From NCBI RefSeq assembly GCF_023703465.1, contig NZ_JAMQGP010000003.1, forward strand, positions 434,001 to 498,000: a stretch of DNA of 64,000 nucleotides. The letters run 5' to 3'. The notes under the pieces were generated by a model, which did not search any database, had not been told where the DNA came from, and worked only from the letters and a program-made list of their open reading frames with translations. The translations under genes were made by a program, and so were the position numbers. This DNA comes from Echinimonas agarilytica (lineage in GTDB: Bacteria; Pseudomonadota; Gammaproteobacteria; Enterobacterales; Neiellaceae). This document shows positions 36,224 to 45,375 of the stretch, one piece after another (within the stretch, counting starts at the first letter, position 1; the number at the start of each line of letters is the position of its first letter).

Positions 36224-37142
36224 GCCCCTAACCATCGTCTTTGCCATCCTTTTACTCTCAGGGTGTAGCTTTAAAACAACATATGGATGGCTTGATTGGA
36301 TTGTGCCTTGGTATGTTGATGATTATGTTTCTTTGAATGCGTCGCAAGAAGCGGTGCTTGACCACGAACTGGCGTTAGTACTCGACTGGCATCAACGCGA
36401 AGAATTAAAACGATACGCTGCAGAAATCGAAGTGTTTCGTGGCCAAATCGCAACTCAATCATGGACCCCTCGACAGTGGTTGGAGCAACGTAGCCGAATT
36501 CAATCTCATCAGCAACGCCTGCTTGCGGTTGTAGCGCCAGGTTTAAAAAAAATAATCACGTCTCTGTCAGAACAACAAATCAATGAGTTGCTTGTAAACG
36601 TTGATGAAAGCTTTAATGACTACCTAGATGAGGCAGAAGAACGCTCAGACGAAGAGTGGGCAGAGCATTGGCAAGAGAGAACCGAAGACACAGTAGAAAA
36701 ATGGCTGGGGCGACTCACCTCTCAACAAAAACAGCTTATTGAGAATTGGTCTGCCGTACGGCCCTATGATTATGAGATCGTACGGCAGCAAGGTTTGCAT
36801 TGGAGATCTTTGTTGAAGCAGTTACTCAAACCTCGACCTGAGCATCAATCTGAGCTTACTTTCCAGCAAATTTTTATGAACGATCCGGTGACACACACCG
36901 ATACATTCGCCACTTATTTAAAACAGGTACGGTTGGCTTATGCTCAGCTTTATGCTGACCTTCACCCCTCATTGACTAAAAAGCAACGCCAACATCTCGA
37001 CCGAGAGCTTGCCGACTGGCAGCAAGATTTCATTGATGTTGCGAATGAATATGAACCCGATACGATCACTAATGACAGTAAGGAATTGACCCATGGGCCC
37101 TCTGATGCTCGACCTGAACAGCACGCAGCTGCAGGCGGATGA
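36216..37142 (+). CDS. DUF6279 family lipoprotein
   Basis: A 308-residue predicted lipoprotein; the lipobox LLSGC places the modified Cys near residue 17. After YGWLDWIVPWYVDDYVSLN the protein is long, helical and highly charged, with YDYEIVRQQG in the middle. This matches DUF6279, function unknown, probably periplasmic. Its last 50 bp overlap nagZ in another frame, so its C-terminus and the NagZ start share DNA. Confidence 0.85.
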   Translation: MYKPLTIVFAILLLSGCSFKTTYGWLDWIVPWYVDDYVSLNASQEAVLDHELALVLDWHQREELKRYAAEIEVFRGQIATQSWTPRQWLEQRSRIQSHQQRLLAVVAPGLKKIITSLSEQQINELLVNVDESFNDYLDEAEERSDEEWAEHWQERTEDTVEKWLGRLTSQQKQLIENWSAVRPYDYEIVRQQGLHWRSLLKQLLKPRPEHQSELTFQQIFMNDPVTHTDTFATYLKQVRLAYAQLYADLHPSLTKKQRQHLDRELADWQQDFIDVANEYEPDTITNDSKELTHGPSDARPEQHAAAGG

Positions 37143-38109
37143 ACATAAATTACTGCAACATCCTGCTGTGGGTGGTGTTATCTTTTTTACCCGAAATTTT
37201 GAAAGCCGCTCTCAGCTGATCTCGCTGATTAGCGAAGTGAGAGCCGCAGCCAATAAACCTTTGATATTAGCTGTTGACCACGAAGGGGGACGTGTTCAAC
37301 GTTTTCGTTCAGGCTTTTCCGCAATTCCAGCAATGGCTGATATTCCAGTGCTCGCCGCTGACTGTGGTTGGAATGAAAAAAGGCTCGCGCGCGAATTAGG
37401 TTGGCTTATGGCAGCTGAAGTGTTGGCATGCGATATTGATATTAGTTTTGCGCCTGTATTAGATTTGAATGGGATCAGTGAAGTCATAGGCAATCGCTCG
37501 TTTGGTACCACATCAGAGCGTGTCATTGACTTGGCAGATGCATTTATTGAAGGTATGCATGATGCAGGCATGAAATGCACTGGTAAGCATTACCCAGGGC
37601 ACGGCAGTGTGGCCGCAGACTCACACATTGCTATACCTGTGGACGAGCGTTCCAAAGCCTGTGTGGAAAACGACGAGCAGGTCTTTAGAGAATTGATTGA
37701 CGCGAATCAAATTGATGCCATTATGCCTGCCCATGTGATTTACCCTGAGTTTGACGATAAACCTGCGGGGTTTTCCAAATTTTGGCTCGATCGGTTACGC
37801 CAAGATTTAAGCTTTGAAGGTGTGATATTTTCGGATGATTTAGCTATGAAGGGCGCTGAACCAATGGGCAGTTACCCACAACGGGCTCAAGCTGCATTGA
37901 ACGCGGGTTGCGATATGGTCTTGCTGTGCAACGATCGTGAAGGCGTGAATGAGCTACTCGCTAATACGGCTTGGCGAAATGGATTTGAAGACTCGCAAAG
38001 AATCAAAACTCTGTTAAACTCCACAACAACTGAGTGGGATTATTTGCACTCTTGCGAACGCTATACTCAGTTGCTTTCGGCAATTCCCTCAATCGCCATC
38101 AAGGAATAG
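37093..38109 (+). CDS. nagZ: Beta-N-acetylhexosaminidase NagZ (GH3)
   Basis: A 338-residue cytosolic enzyme in peptidoglycan recycling, removing GlcNAc from anhydro-muropeptides. [28 protein letters not shown] (catalytic His/Asp loop) and [11 protein letters not shown] (nucleophile Asp) are intact. MGPLMLD is the family start, so the 50-bp overlap with the lipoprotein is real rather than a start error. Followed by ycfP and ndh as in E. coli. Confidence 0.96.
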   Translation: MGPLMLDLNSTQLQADEHKLLQHPAVGGVIFFTRNFESRSQLISLISEVRAAANKPLILAVDHEGGRVQRFRSGFSAIPAMADIPVLAADCGWNEKRLARELGWLMAAEVLACDIDISFAPVLDLNGISEVIGNRSFGTTSERVIDLADAFIEGMHDAGMKCTGKHYPGHGSVAADSHIAIPVDERSKACVENDEQVFRELIDANQIDAIMPAHVIYPEFDDKPAGFSKFWLDRLRQDLSFEGVIFSDDLAMKGAEPMGSYPQRAQAALNAGCDMVLLCNDREGVNELLANTAWRNGFEDSQRIKTLLNSTTTEWDYLHSCERYTQLLSAIPSIAIKE

Positions 38110-38122
38110 TGGAGCAGACGTC

Positions 38123-38668
38123 ATGATCATTTATTTACACGGATTCGATTCAACCAGCCCCGGTAATCACGAAAAAATATTACAGCTTAAATTTATTGAT
38201 CCTGACGTCCGTTTTGTCACATATAGCACGCGTCACCCGAAGCATGATATGAGTCATATTCTCAAAGAAATAAAGCGAGAGTTAGACAACAGCAATGACA
38301 AGTCTCCGTTACTGGTTGGAGTCGGGTTAGGTGGTTACTGGAGTGAACGAGTTGCTTTTTTAAGCGGTATTCGCTCGGTGATATTTAATCCAAATTTGCA
38401 CCCACAAGACAACATGGTTGGCAAAATTGACCGACCTGAAGAATATGCAGACATTGGTACTAAATGTGTCAGTGCATTTCGTGAAAAAAATAAAGAAAAA
38501 TGCCTCTGTATCCTTTCCACACAAGACGAGACTCTGAATAACAGAGCAAGTGCGGAAGAACTCGAACCCTACTACAAGGTCATATGGGACGATCAGCAAA
38601 CTCATAAATTCAAATCAATTGCTGCTCATTTACCGGCCATTCAAGAGTTCAAACAACAGGATTTATAA
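38123..38668 (+). CDS. ycfP: UPF0227/YcfP-like esterase-fold protein
   Basis: A 181-residue protein with an alpha/beta hydrolase-like start ([18 protein letters not shown]) and [10 protein letters not shown] in the centre. The expected nucleophile elbow reads GVGLGG, lacking a Ser in the usual place, so catalytic activity is uncertain. Position between nagZ and ndh is the conserved ycfP location. Confidence 0.9.
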   Translation: MIIYLHGFDSTSPGNHEKILQLKFIDPDVRFVTYSTRHPKHDMSHILKEIKRELDNSNDKSPLLVGVGLGGYWSERVAFLSGIRSVIFNPNLHPQDNMVGKIDRPEEYADIGTKCVSAFREKNKEKCLCILSTQDETLNNRASAEELEPYYKVIWDDQQTHKFKSIAAHLPAIQEFKQQDL

Positions 38669-38702
38669 TTGATTCCGCGTATTAGCGGTAGGTAGAGGCA
38701 AA

Positions 38703-40001
38703 ATGACTATATCTCGCATCGTCATCGTTGGCGGCGGCGCGGGCGGGCTTGAGCTCGCCACTCGACTGGGTAATAAGTTGGGTAAGCGCAATAAAGCAGA
38801 AGTCACCCTTGTTGACAAAAATCGTACTCACTTATGGAAACCCTTACTGCATGAAGTTGCCACTGGGGCGCTTGATGACGGTACCGATGCTGTGAGCTAT
38901 CGTGCGCACGCAGCCAATCATGGTTTCGACTTTCAACTTGGCAGCATGTCGGGTATTGACCGCGATAAAAAGCAGTTGATCATGGCTCCGCTGCTTGGCG
39001 AAGATGGTGAGCAAGTTCTTCCTCAGCGTTCGATCGACTATGATTATTTGGTCATAGCCATCGGTAGCGTGTCGAATGATTTCGGAACGCTGGGTGTAAA
39101 AGAGCACTGTATCTTTTTGGATAGTCCGGATCAGGCTCATCGTTTTCATCGTAAAATGCTCGACTTATTCTTCCGTCTGCATGTTCAAGGAGCTGAGAGT
39201 GACCCGCTACGAATTGCCATTGTTGGCGGTGGAGCAACGGGAGTCGAGTTGTCGGCTGAATTGCATAATGCTGCTCGGCAAATGAAAAGTTATGGCGTAC
39301 GCCACGTGAGCCAAAGTAATCTTAAAGTCTCCTTAGTTGAGGCTGGAGAGCGAATTTTACCCGCTTTACCTCCTCGTATTTCGGGGGCTGCTCACCAAGA
39401 GTTGACCAAGCTTGGAGTGAAGGTGTCTACGGCAACCATGGTGACCGAAGCTACGTCTGAAGGGTTAATGACCAAAGACGGTCACTTGATACAAGCTGAC
39501 TTAATGGTTTGGGCTGCAGGAATTAAAGGCTCTGATTTTCTAAAAGATATTGCGGACCTTGAAACTAATCGAAACAATCAACTGGTTGTAAAACCGACCT
39601 TGCAAACCTCGCGAGACGATTCAATCTACGTGATTGGGGACGCGGCAAGCTGTCCAATGGGTGATGGAAAGTTTGTGCCACCTAGAGCGCAATCAGCGCA
39701 TCAAATGGCCAGTCATGCTTATAAAAATATTAGAGCTCAACTTAATGGTGAAGCTCAGTCTGATTATGTTTATAAAGATCATGGCTCTCTTGTGTCATTA
39801 AGTCGCTTTAGTACCGTGGGTAGTCTCATGGGCAATTTAACCAACGGCTCAATGATGGTCGAAGGGCGTATTGCACGCATGGTTTATATCTCACTATATC
39901 GAATGCACCAAGTTGCGTTGCACGGTTATTTTAAAACAGCCATGGTGACGTTTTCAGACAAGATTAGTCGTGTGTTCAAACCTAAGCTTAAACTTCACTA
40001 A
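38703..40001 (+). CDS. ndh: Type II NADH dehydrogenase
   Basis: A 432-residue peripheral membrane flavoprotein that oxidises NADH and reduces quinone without proton pumping. FAD-binding [14 protein letters not shown] near the N-terminus and the NADH fold [16 protein letters not shown] near residue 175 are clear, and VIGDAAS is the second FAD motif. C-terminal amphipathic membrane region. Length as in E. coli (434). Own terminator. Confidence 0.96.
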   Translation: MTISRIVIVGGGAGGLELATRLGNKLGKRNKAEVTLVDKNRTHLWKPLLHEVATGALDDGTDAVSYRAHAANHGFDFQLGSMSGIDRDKKQLIMAPLLGEDGEQVLPQRSIDYDYLVIAIGSVSNDFGTLGVKEHCIFLDSPDQAHRFHRKMLDLFFRLHVQGAESDPLRIAIVGGGATGVELSAELHNAARQMKSYGVRHVSQSNLKVSLVEAGERILPALPPRISGAAHQELTKLGVKVSTATMVTEATSEGLMTKDGHLIQADLMVWAAGIKGSDFLKDIADLETNRNNQLVVKPTLQTSRDDSIYVIGDAASCPMGDGKFVPPRAQSAHQMASHAYKNIRAQLNGEAQSDYVYKDHGSLVSLSRFSTVGSLMGNLTNGSMMVEGRIARMVYISLYRMHQVALHGYFKTAMVTFSDKISRVFKPKLKLH

Positions 40002-40030
40002 GGGACCTTAGCGCGACTTTAAACACCGGT

Positions 40031-40058
40031 AAAGCCAGCTGCGAGGCTGGCTTTTTTA
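40031..40058 (+). terminator. Terminator after ndh
   Basis: Stem AAAGCCAGC / GCTGGCTTT with a TGCGAG loop, T-run. Confidence 0.88.
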
Positions 40059-40207
40059 TGGACGTTCATTACTCTAAAGCCGCTGATGGATGGTTTATAG
40101 TAGCCTAGAATGAATGAGCATACGGACATAAAAAGATACAAAAGATTCGGTGTTTTTGGCTCGCAATGCGGTAAATTAAATACTCCATTAATGAATAGGG
40201 GCATCTC

Positions 40208-40528
40208 ATGATTATTGCGACAACCGAGCATATTGGTGGTTATACCATCGTTGAAAATTTAGGCGTGGTGACGGGGAATATCGTTCAGTCTAAACATGTT
40301 GGACGCGACATTATGGCTGGGTTGAAAACAATCTTTGGTGGCGAAATTAGAGGGTATACCGAAATGCTATCAGAGGCGCGAGACAACGCGCAGGCTCGCA
40401 TGCTTGAGCAGGCGCAGACTCTGGGCGCGGATGCCGTAGTAGGGGTTCGATTCACATCCAGTGCGATTATGGATGGTGCCTCTGAACTCATGGTGTTTGG
40501 AACGGCAGTTAAGATCCGCCGGTCTTAA
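40208..40528 (+). CDS. UPF0145/YbjQ-like protein
   Basis: A 106-residue soluble protein of the YbjQ family, also called heavy-metal-binding domain protein, function unknown. Typical features are IGGYTIVENLGVVTGNIV at the N-terminus, the RARMLEQA-type helix (ARMLEQAQTLGADAVVGVRF) and a beta C-terminus. Normal family length. 11 bp before the next small secreted protein gene. Confidence 0.9.
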   Translation: MIIATTEHIGGYTIVENLGVVTGNIVQSKHVGRDIMAGLKTIFGGEIRGYTEMLSEARDNAQARMLEQAQTLGADAVVGVRFTSSAIMDGASELMVFGTAVKIRRS

Positions 40529-40539
40529 CAGGAACACTG

Positions 40540-40938
40540 ATGCATCAGATTATTGCGAAGGGGGCTGCGACAATGGCCGTATTGATCAGCCCTGCGTTAA
40601 CTGCCGTTGAAATCGGACTTCATTGCCGTAACCCGGATTTAGAAATTCGATGCTTTGAAGGAAGCTGCGACAGCTCTGATGATTTCACACCCATGCATGT
40701 GGTGATTAATACCGACAACTCGATGAGTATTTGTGCCTATTCGGGATGCTGGGAAGGGCCTTCAGAATACTTTAGCTCTGGCACATTCGAAGCATTCTTT
40801 GCACACCAGTTATCGTTTCTTCCTATGAAGTCAGCGAGTATGAACGCTGATTTTGCGGTGGTGTTTGACTATGCTGATGAAATGGCAATTGTGAAAGGTT
40901 TCGGTTTTGCAATGCCAATGCAATGTGAACCGTTGTAA
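40540..40938 (+). CDS. Small secreted cysteine-containing protein, unknown
   Basis: A 132-residue protein with a probable signal peptide (AATMAVLISPALTA-VE, cleavage near residue 22). The mature part has six cysteines (CRN, CFEGSC, CAYSGCW, CEPL), consistent with periplasmic disulphides. No family recognised. Gene order ybjQ-like, this gene, then the ceramidase-fold gene, all same strand with short gaps (11 and 38 bp), suggests a small unit. Confidence 0.7.
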   Translation: MHQIIAKGAATMAVLISPALTAVEIGLHCRNPDLEIRCFEGSCDSSDDFTPMHVVINTDNSMSICAYSGCWEGPSEYFSSGTFEAFFAHQLSFLPMKSASMNADFAVVFDYADEMAIVKGFGFAMPMQCEPL

Positions 40939-40976
40939 TATGTAACTCGCGAGGACAATCTTATATAGGCACGGAT

Positions 40977-41636
40977 ATGCTGACTCAATTGAATAACTAC
41001 TGTGAACGGCTTGATTTCAGTTTTTGGTCGGAGCCTGCCAATGCGCTAACCAACATCGGCTTTATATTGGTGGGAATGCTCGCATTGTCATTGCTCAACC
41101 GCGGTGATACCAAACCGTTGAGCTTGACCATATTGGCGATGTTCATGGTAATTATTGGGATTGGCAGCTTCCTATTTCATACTTTTGCTACCCGCTGGGC
41201 AATGCTCGCAGACATCATTCCTATCTACATTTTCCAAATTATTTTCTTGTTTGCCTACCCTCGACAAGTCCTGAAGCTAAGCTGGGTTCAAACGAGCCTA
41301 TGTTTTGTCTTATATATTGCAGTGGTGTTGGGGAGCAAGTATCTCCCGTTCAGTTTGAATGGTTCGGAAATGTACCTGCCTACCATTGCGGCGCTGGTGG
41401 TGTTCAGTATGGCGCACAAACGTCGCTATCAAACTTACGATAGAGCCCTCATGTTGGGGAGTGTTATCTTTGCAGCATCGCTGTTATTTCGCACGATTGA
41501 TCAAGCCATATGTTCAACCATACCGCTGGGCACACACTTCTTATGGCACTCTTTGAATTCGTTAGTTTTATTTTTGTGTTGGTTTAGCATTTATCGCTAT
41601 CACGCCTTACTCGAGACCAAACGAGACGCTGGCTAA
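40977..41636 (+). CDS. Ceramidase/CREST-superfamily membrane protein
   Basis: A 219-residue multi-pass protein of the alkaline ceramidase-like CREST superfamily. The zinc-site pattern is present: YCERLDFSFWSEPANALTN near residue 10, SFLFHTFATRWAMLADIIPI around 65-82, and HFLWHSLNSLVLF near the C-terminus (His-x3-His). Six or seven helices. The relatives hydrolyse amide bonds of lipids; the substrate here is unknown, as sphingolipids are rare in these bacteria. Confidence 0.82.
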   Translation: MLTQLNNYCERLDFSFWSEPANALTNIGFILVGMLALSLLNRGDTKPLSLTILAMFMVIIGIGSFLFHTFATRWAMLADIIPIYIFQIIFLFAYPRQVLKLSWVQTSLCFVLYIAVVLGSKYLPFSLNGSEMYLPTIAALVVFSMAHKRRYQTYDRALMLGSVIFAASLLFRTIDQAICSTIPLGTHFLWHSLNSLVLFLCWFSIYRYHALLETKRDAG

Positions 41637-41826
41637 ATATATACGAGCAATACAAATCAAAAGGATGGTAACATTACGACATTAAAAGTTGTCGATATCG
41701 TCAACTATACAGGCGCATAGTCAATTTACTTATCGTGCTTCCATGTTTAACAGCTCAGCATGTTGGGTGAGAGAGCGACTATCATTGTGTCTATCGAGAA
41801 AAGAATTGGATTTGGGTAACAGTAAG

Positions 41827-42465
41827 ATGTCGATATCTGTAGTGATTGCTGTGGCAGGGGCGAGCGCTTCTGGCAAGAGCTTAATTGCACGAACTATTCA
41901 TGATGAAATTCTAGCCGAGCGCGACGTTTGTGATGTAGTGATCATCTCGGAAGACTCGTATTACAAAGATCAGCACCACCTTTCCATGGCGCAACGAGAG
42001 CAAACTAATTACGATCACCCCGAAGCATTTGATCATGATTTGTTGTCTGAGCATTTAGCGCAGTTAAAACAAGGCAATGCAGTTAATGTGCCTATGTATA
42101 GCTATGAAACCCATACTCGAAGTGATGAAACGACACGTTTAGAACCTGCTCAAGTGGTTATTATCGAAGGTATTCTTTTGCTCAATTCGCCCTTACTTCG
42201 GGAGCAATTTGACGTAAGCCTTTATATGGATACGCCGCTTGATATTTGTTTGCTGCGCCGTTTATCACGAGATGTGAAAGAGCGAGGGCGAACGATGGAC
42301 TCTGTGATCAACCAGTATGTCAGCACGGTTCGTCCGATGTTCCAGCAATTCATTGAACCATCAAAGCAGTATGCCGATTTGATCATTCCACGTGGTGGTA
42401 AAAACCGCATTGCGATTGATATTTTGAAGTCACGGATCCATCAGTTACTTGAAGGTCACGCTTAG
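41827..42465 (+). CDS. udk: Uridine kinase
   Basis: A 212-residue pyrimidine salvage kinase (uridine/cytidine to UMP/CMP). P-loop [12 protein letters not shown] near residue 10, YYKDQHHL and [13 protein letters not shown] are typical. The start ATG 41827 yields the family length; an upstream in-frame start at 41689 would add 46 unlike residues. Faces the antiporter gene, and pyrB-pyrI are close by. Confidence 0.96.
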   Translation: MSISVVIAVAGASASGKSLIARTIHDEILAERDVCDVVIISEDSYYKDQHHLSMAQREQTNYDHPEAFDHDLLSEHLAQLKQGNAVNVPMYSYETHTRSDETTRLEPAQVVIIEGILLLNSPLLREQFDVSLYMDTPLDICLLRRLSRDVKERGRTMDSVINQYVSTVRPMFQQFIEPSKQYADLIIPRGGKNRIAIDILKSRIHQLLEGHA

Positions 42466-42513
42466 CCGTTGGAGCCTCGGTTCGAGACTCGTCTAGCCGA
42501 GGAAAACGCAACG

Positions 42514-43830
42514 TTAAAGTGAAATGGCTGCTAGCCAACCTGCCGCCATCAAGGGTAAGTTGTAGTGAACGAACGTAGGTACAACGGTATCCCATATATG
42601 ATCATGTTGCCCGTCGGCATTCAAGCCTGACGTTGGCCCCAAGGTTGAATCTGAAGCGGGTGAGCCTGCATCACCCAACGCAGCAGCTGTGCCAACAAGT
42701 GCTATGGTGGCTGGTACAGAGAACTCCAAGCCAATACATAAAGGCACGTAGAGCGTGGCGATAATTGGAATAGTTGAGAATGATGAACCAATACCCATAG
42801 TGATCAATAATCCAACCACTAACATCGCGAATGCCGCTACAGCTTGATTACCCGCAAATTGTTCAGTGAGCCCAGCGACTAATGTATCCACATGGCCAGT
42901 GGCTTTAACGACCTCAGCAAAGCCTGATGCGGCAATCATAATGAAGCCGATCATGGCCATTAACTTCAACCCGCCATAAAACACATCATGTGTTTCATTC
43001 CATTTAACTAAGCCTGTTAGTGTAAACACTGCTACACCTGCTAATGCACCAAGAATAATGGAGCCTGTGTAAAGCTGAACTACGAGCGTAATCACAATTG
43101 AGGCAAGGGCAATCATACGTTGCTTAAAGCTCGGCAGCACCAACTTGTCTTCGTGAATATCTGTAGAGGCATAGACCCTTGGCTTACGGTAGCTAATGAA
43201 TATTGCAACCAGCAATCCACAAACCATGCCTAACGCGGGCAATGCCATGGCGGGCATCACCATATTGGCATTTGCTTCTAATCCATTGTTAGTTAAATTG
43301 GCCAAGAGTATGTCGTTTAAAAATATGGACCCAAAGCCAATAGGGAGCAACATATAAGGGGTGACAAGACCGAACGTAAGCACACAAGCAACAAGTCTTC
43401 GGTCGAGCTGAAACGAGCTCATAATGCGTAACAATGGTGGTACTAAAATTGGGATAAAAGCAATGTGCACAGGAATTACGTTTTGTGACATAACAGCCAT
43501 AATCAGAAGTGCAAACAACATCAGTGCTTCGACGACTGCTGATTGCTTCGCTGTGGGCTCGTGTCCAAGTTTTGAAATAATGCTGTGAGCCAACCAAATG
43601 GTGATACCCGAACGGGATAGGGCGACGGCAAAGGCACCTAACATGGCGTACCCAAGCGCAATGGTTGCGCCGCCTCCTAATCCTTTTTCAAACGCTTTGA
43701 TGGTATCGGGCAGTGGTAGGCCCGCACTCACTCCGGCAACAATCGCACTGACAGTCAGTGCAATCACCACGTTGATTCTGAGCAAACTTAAGCCCAGCAT
43801 TAAAACAACGGCAATAATGACAGCATTCAT
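42514..43830 (-). CDS. Na+/H+ antiporter family membrane protein (YuiF type)
   Basis: A 438-residue permease with about eleven hydrophobic helices. The N-terminal Na_H_antiport_2-type region ([22 protein letters not shown]) is followed by the NhaC-like permease region ([42 protein letters not shown] near the C-terminus). It probably exchanges Na+ or organic cations for H+. 48 bp downstream of pyrI on the same strand with a hairpin in between. Confidence 0.85.
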   Translation of the reverse strand: MNAVIIAVVLMLGLSLLRINVVIALTVSAIVAGVSAGLPLPDTIKAFEKGLGGGATIALGYAMLGAFAVALSRSGITIWLAHSIISKLGHEPTAKQSAVVEALMLFALLIMAVMSQNVIPVHIAFIPILVPPLLRIMSSFQLDRRLVACVLTFGLVTPYMLLPIGFGSIFLNDILLANLTNNGLEANANMVMPAMALPALGMVCGLLVAIFISYRKPRVYASTDIHEDKLVLPSFKQRMIALASIVITLVVQLYTGSIILGALAGVAVFTLTGLVKWNETHDVFYGGLKLMAMIGFIMIAASGFAEVVKATGHVDTLVAGLTEQFAGNQAVAAFAMLVVGLLITMGIGSSFSTIPIIATLYVPLCIGLEFSVPATIALVGTAAALGDAGSPASDSTLGPTSGLNADGQHDHIWDTVVPTFVHYNLPLMAAGWLAAISL

Positions 43831-43851
43831 AACATTAAATATCGAGATGAT

Positions 43852-43873
43852 TTGTTGCCCAGTTGGGCAACAA
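43852..43873 (-). terminator. Hairpin after pyrI
   Basis: Perfect 9-bp stem TTGTTGCCC / GGGCAACAA with a 4-base loop, 5 bp after the pyrI stop. No U-run, so it may be a processing or stabilising hairpin rather than a complete terminator. Confidence 0.5.
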
Positions 43874-43877
43874 GAGA

Positions 43878-44342
43878 TTACTTAAGTTCAACGAATAGAC
43901 GTTGAGAGAAGCTTTTTTCGCAATAGTGACATTTCAAAGTGACATCGGGCGTATCTTCGGTCACGTAAAAGCGACTATCCACTGGCTCATCGTGGCATAT
44001 GCAATTGCTATTGGGACAGGTCAACACGCCAATTACAGCTTCAGGTAAGGTCACCTGATATTTTTCAACCACATCATAGTCGTCAATCACATTGATGGTG
44101 GCATCTTTCGCAAACAGCGCCAACTGATTGGCCTGTTGGACATCAAAGATGGTGTTTTCGACTTTGATAATATCTTTTTTGCTAGATGAGTGTTTTGAGC
44201 GCAGGTTTAAACCTACGGTAATCGCATCTTGCTGCTGAGTGAGTTGAAAGAACTTCAGAATACGAATGCCCATCCCAGCTGGGATGTGGTCAATGACGGT
44301 GCCGCGCTCAATGGCTTCAACTTGTAACTTGTGCTCTGCCAT
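43878..44342 (-). CDS. pyrI: Aspartate carbamoyltransferase regulatory subunit
   Basis: A 154-residue regulatory chain that binds [25 protein letters not shown] at the N-terminus and the zinc cysteines (CPNSNC ... CHYC) in the C-terminal domain are intact. It lies 1 bp after pyrB, giving the enteric-type dodecameric ATCase. Confidence 0.97.
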   Translation of the reverse strand: MAEHKLQVEAIERGTVIDHIPAGMGIRILKFFQLTQQQDAITVGLNLRSKHSSSKKDIIKVENTIFDVQQANQLALFAKDATINVIDDYDVVEKYQVTLPEAVIGVLTCPNSNCICHDEPVDSRFYVTEDTPDVTLKCHYCEKSFSQRLFVELK

Positions 44343-44343
44343 C

Positions 44344-45270
44344 TTAGTTAAACTCCTTTGATAACACTAAAGCGAGCAGCGCTTGGCGCGCGTACACCCC
44401 ATTTTCTGCCTGTTCAAAATAGTAAGCGTATGGCGTTTGGTCTACGTCTGGCGTAATTTCGTCCACTCTGGGAAGAGGGTGAAGAACTTTGAGGTTGTCC
44501 TTCACTTGACTCAACATGTTGGCGCTGAGAACAAAATTGGCTTTCATATGTTGATATTCAGTGGGGTCAAAGCGTTCTTTTTGCACCCGAGTCATGTAAA
44601 GAATATCGAGCTTTGGAATAATCTGCTCAAGCTCTTCGACCACTTCAAACTCAACGCCTGATTTATTTAGCTCTTCACATAAATAGTCGGGCATGGCCAA
44701 TGCTTGCGGTGATACAAAGTAAAATTTACAGCGGAATAATGATAAAGCCTGCGCTAAAGAGTGAACGGTACGGCCATATTTAAGATCCCCAACAAAGGCT
44801 ACATGCAAGTGCTCAAGGCTGCCTTGAGTTTCATAAATTGAAAATAAATCGAGCAATGTTTGTGTCGGATGTTGGTTGGCGCCATCGCCTCCATTGATCA
44901 CGGGGACATTGGAGAACTCTGATGCTAAACGCGCAGCACCTTCTTTGGGATGGCGCATGAAAAATGCATCGGTATACGAAGAAATAACTTTCACAGAGTC
45001 GGCTAAGGTTTCACCTTTTTGACCCAGCGATGTATTGCCTGCCGAATCAAAGCCTATCACGGTACCGCCAAGCCGTTGGGCTGCGGTTTCAAATGATAAA
45101 CGTGTTCGAGTTGAGGCTTCAAAAAAGCAACTCGCAATAACTTTATTGCGCAGTAGATCTGGACGAGGCGTCTGCTTCAATTGCTTTGCGGTATTTACAA
45201 TGAGCTCGAGTTCATCGCGTGATAAATCTGCGATGGAAACAATGTGCTTTTGGTAGAGCGTGTTGGTCAT
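44344..45270 (-). CDS. pyrB: Aspartate carbamoyltransferase catalytic subunit
   Basis: A 308-residue enzyme for the first committed step of pyrimidine synthesis. Carbamoyl-phosphate loop [12 protein letters not shown] (about 50-60), [12 protein letters not shown] and HPLPRVDEI are conserved. Family length. A 5' leader of about 60 nt with two hairpins precedes the start. Confidence 0.98.
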   Translation of the reverse strand: MTNTLYQKHIVSIADLSRDELELIVNTAKQLKQTPRPDLLRNKVIASCFFEASTRTRLSFETAAQRLGGTVIGFDSAGNTSLGQKGETLADSVKVISSYTDAFFMRHPKEGAARLASEFSNVPVINGGDGANQHPTQTLLDLFSIYETQGSLEHLHVAFVGDLKYGRTVHSLAQALSLFRCKFYFVSPQALAMPDYLCEELNKSGVEFEVVEELEQIIPKLDILYMTRVQKERFDPTEYQHMKANFVLSANMLSQVKDNLKVLHPLPRVDEITPDVDQTPYAYYFEQAENGVYARQALLALVLSKEFN

Positions 45271-45286
45271 GCTGCATCCCGGGAAA

Positions 45287-45337
45287 CGGCTTAAGCCGAT
45301 GTGCCTGATGGCCAGGCACAGCCGGAGCAGGATTATA
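45287..45337 (-). promoter_or_regulatory. pyrB promoter and hairpin leader
   Basis: On the minus strand TGATATAAT (extended -10; the TATAAT hexamer is 45332-45337) is followed by two hairpins: GTGCCTG / CAGGCAC (45301-45319) and CGGCTTAAGCCG (45287-45298). No U-run and no pyrimidine-rich leader peptide is evident, so it differs from the E. coli pyrBI attenuator. A role in control is possible. Confidence 0.4.
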
Positions 45338-45342
45338 TCACC

Positions 45343-45365
45343 GTGGCTCCAACTGTGGGAGCCAC
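45343..45365. terminator. Inverted repeat between CadC-like gene and pyrB
   Basis: Perfect 8-bp stem GTGGCTCC / GGAGCCAC with a 7-base loop, about 10 bp beyond the regulator stop. No T-run; probably the transcript end of the regulator. Confidence 0.45.
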
Positions 45366-45375
45366 CATTAAAAAT

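Noticed and set aside
42475-42502. GGTTCGAGACTC sequence resembling a tRNA T-arm after udk
   Set aside because: No acceptor, D or anticodon arm could be built around it.
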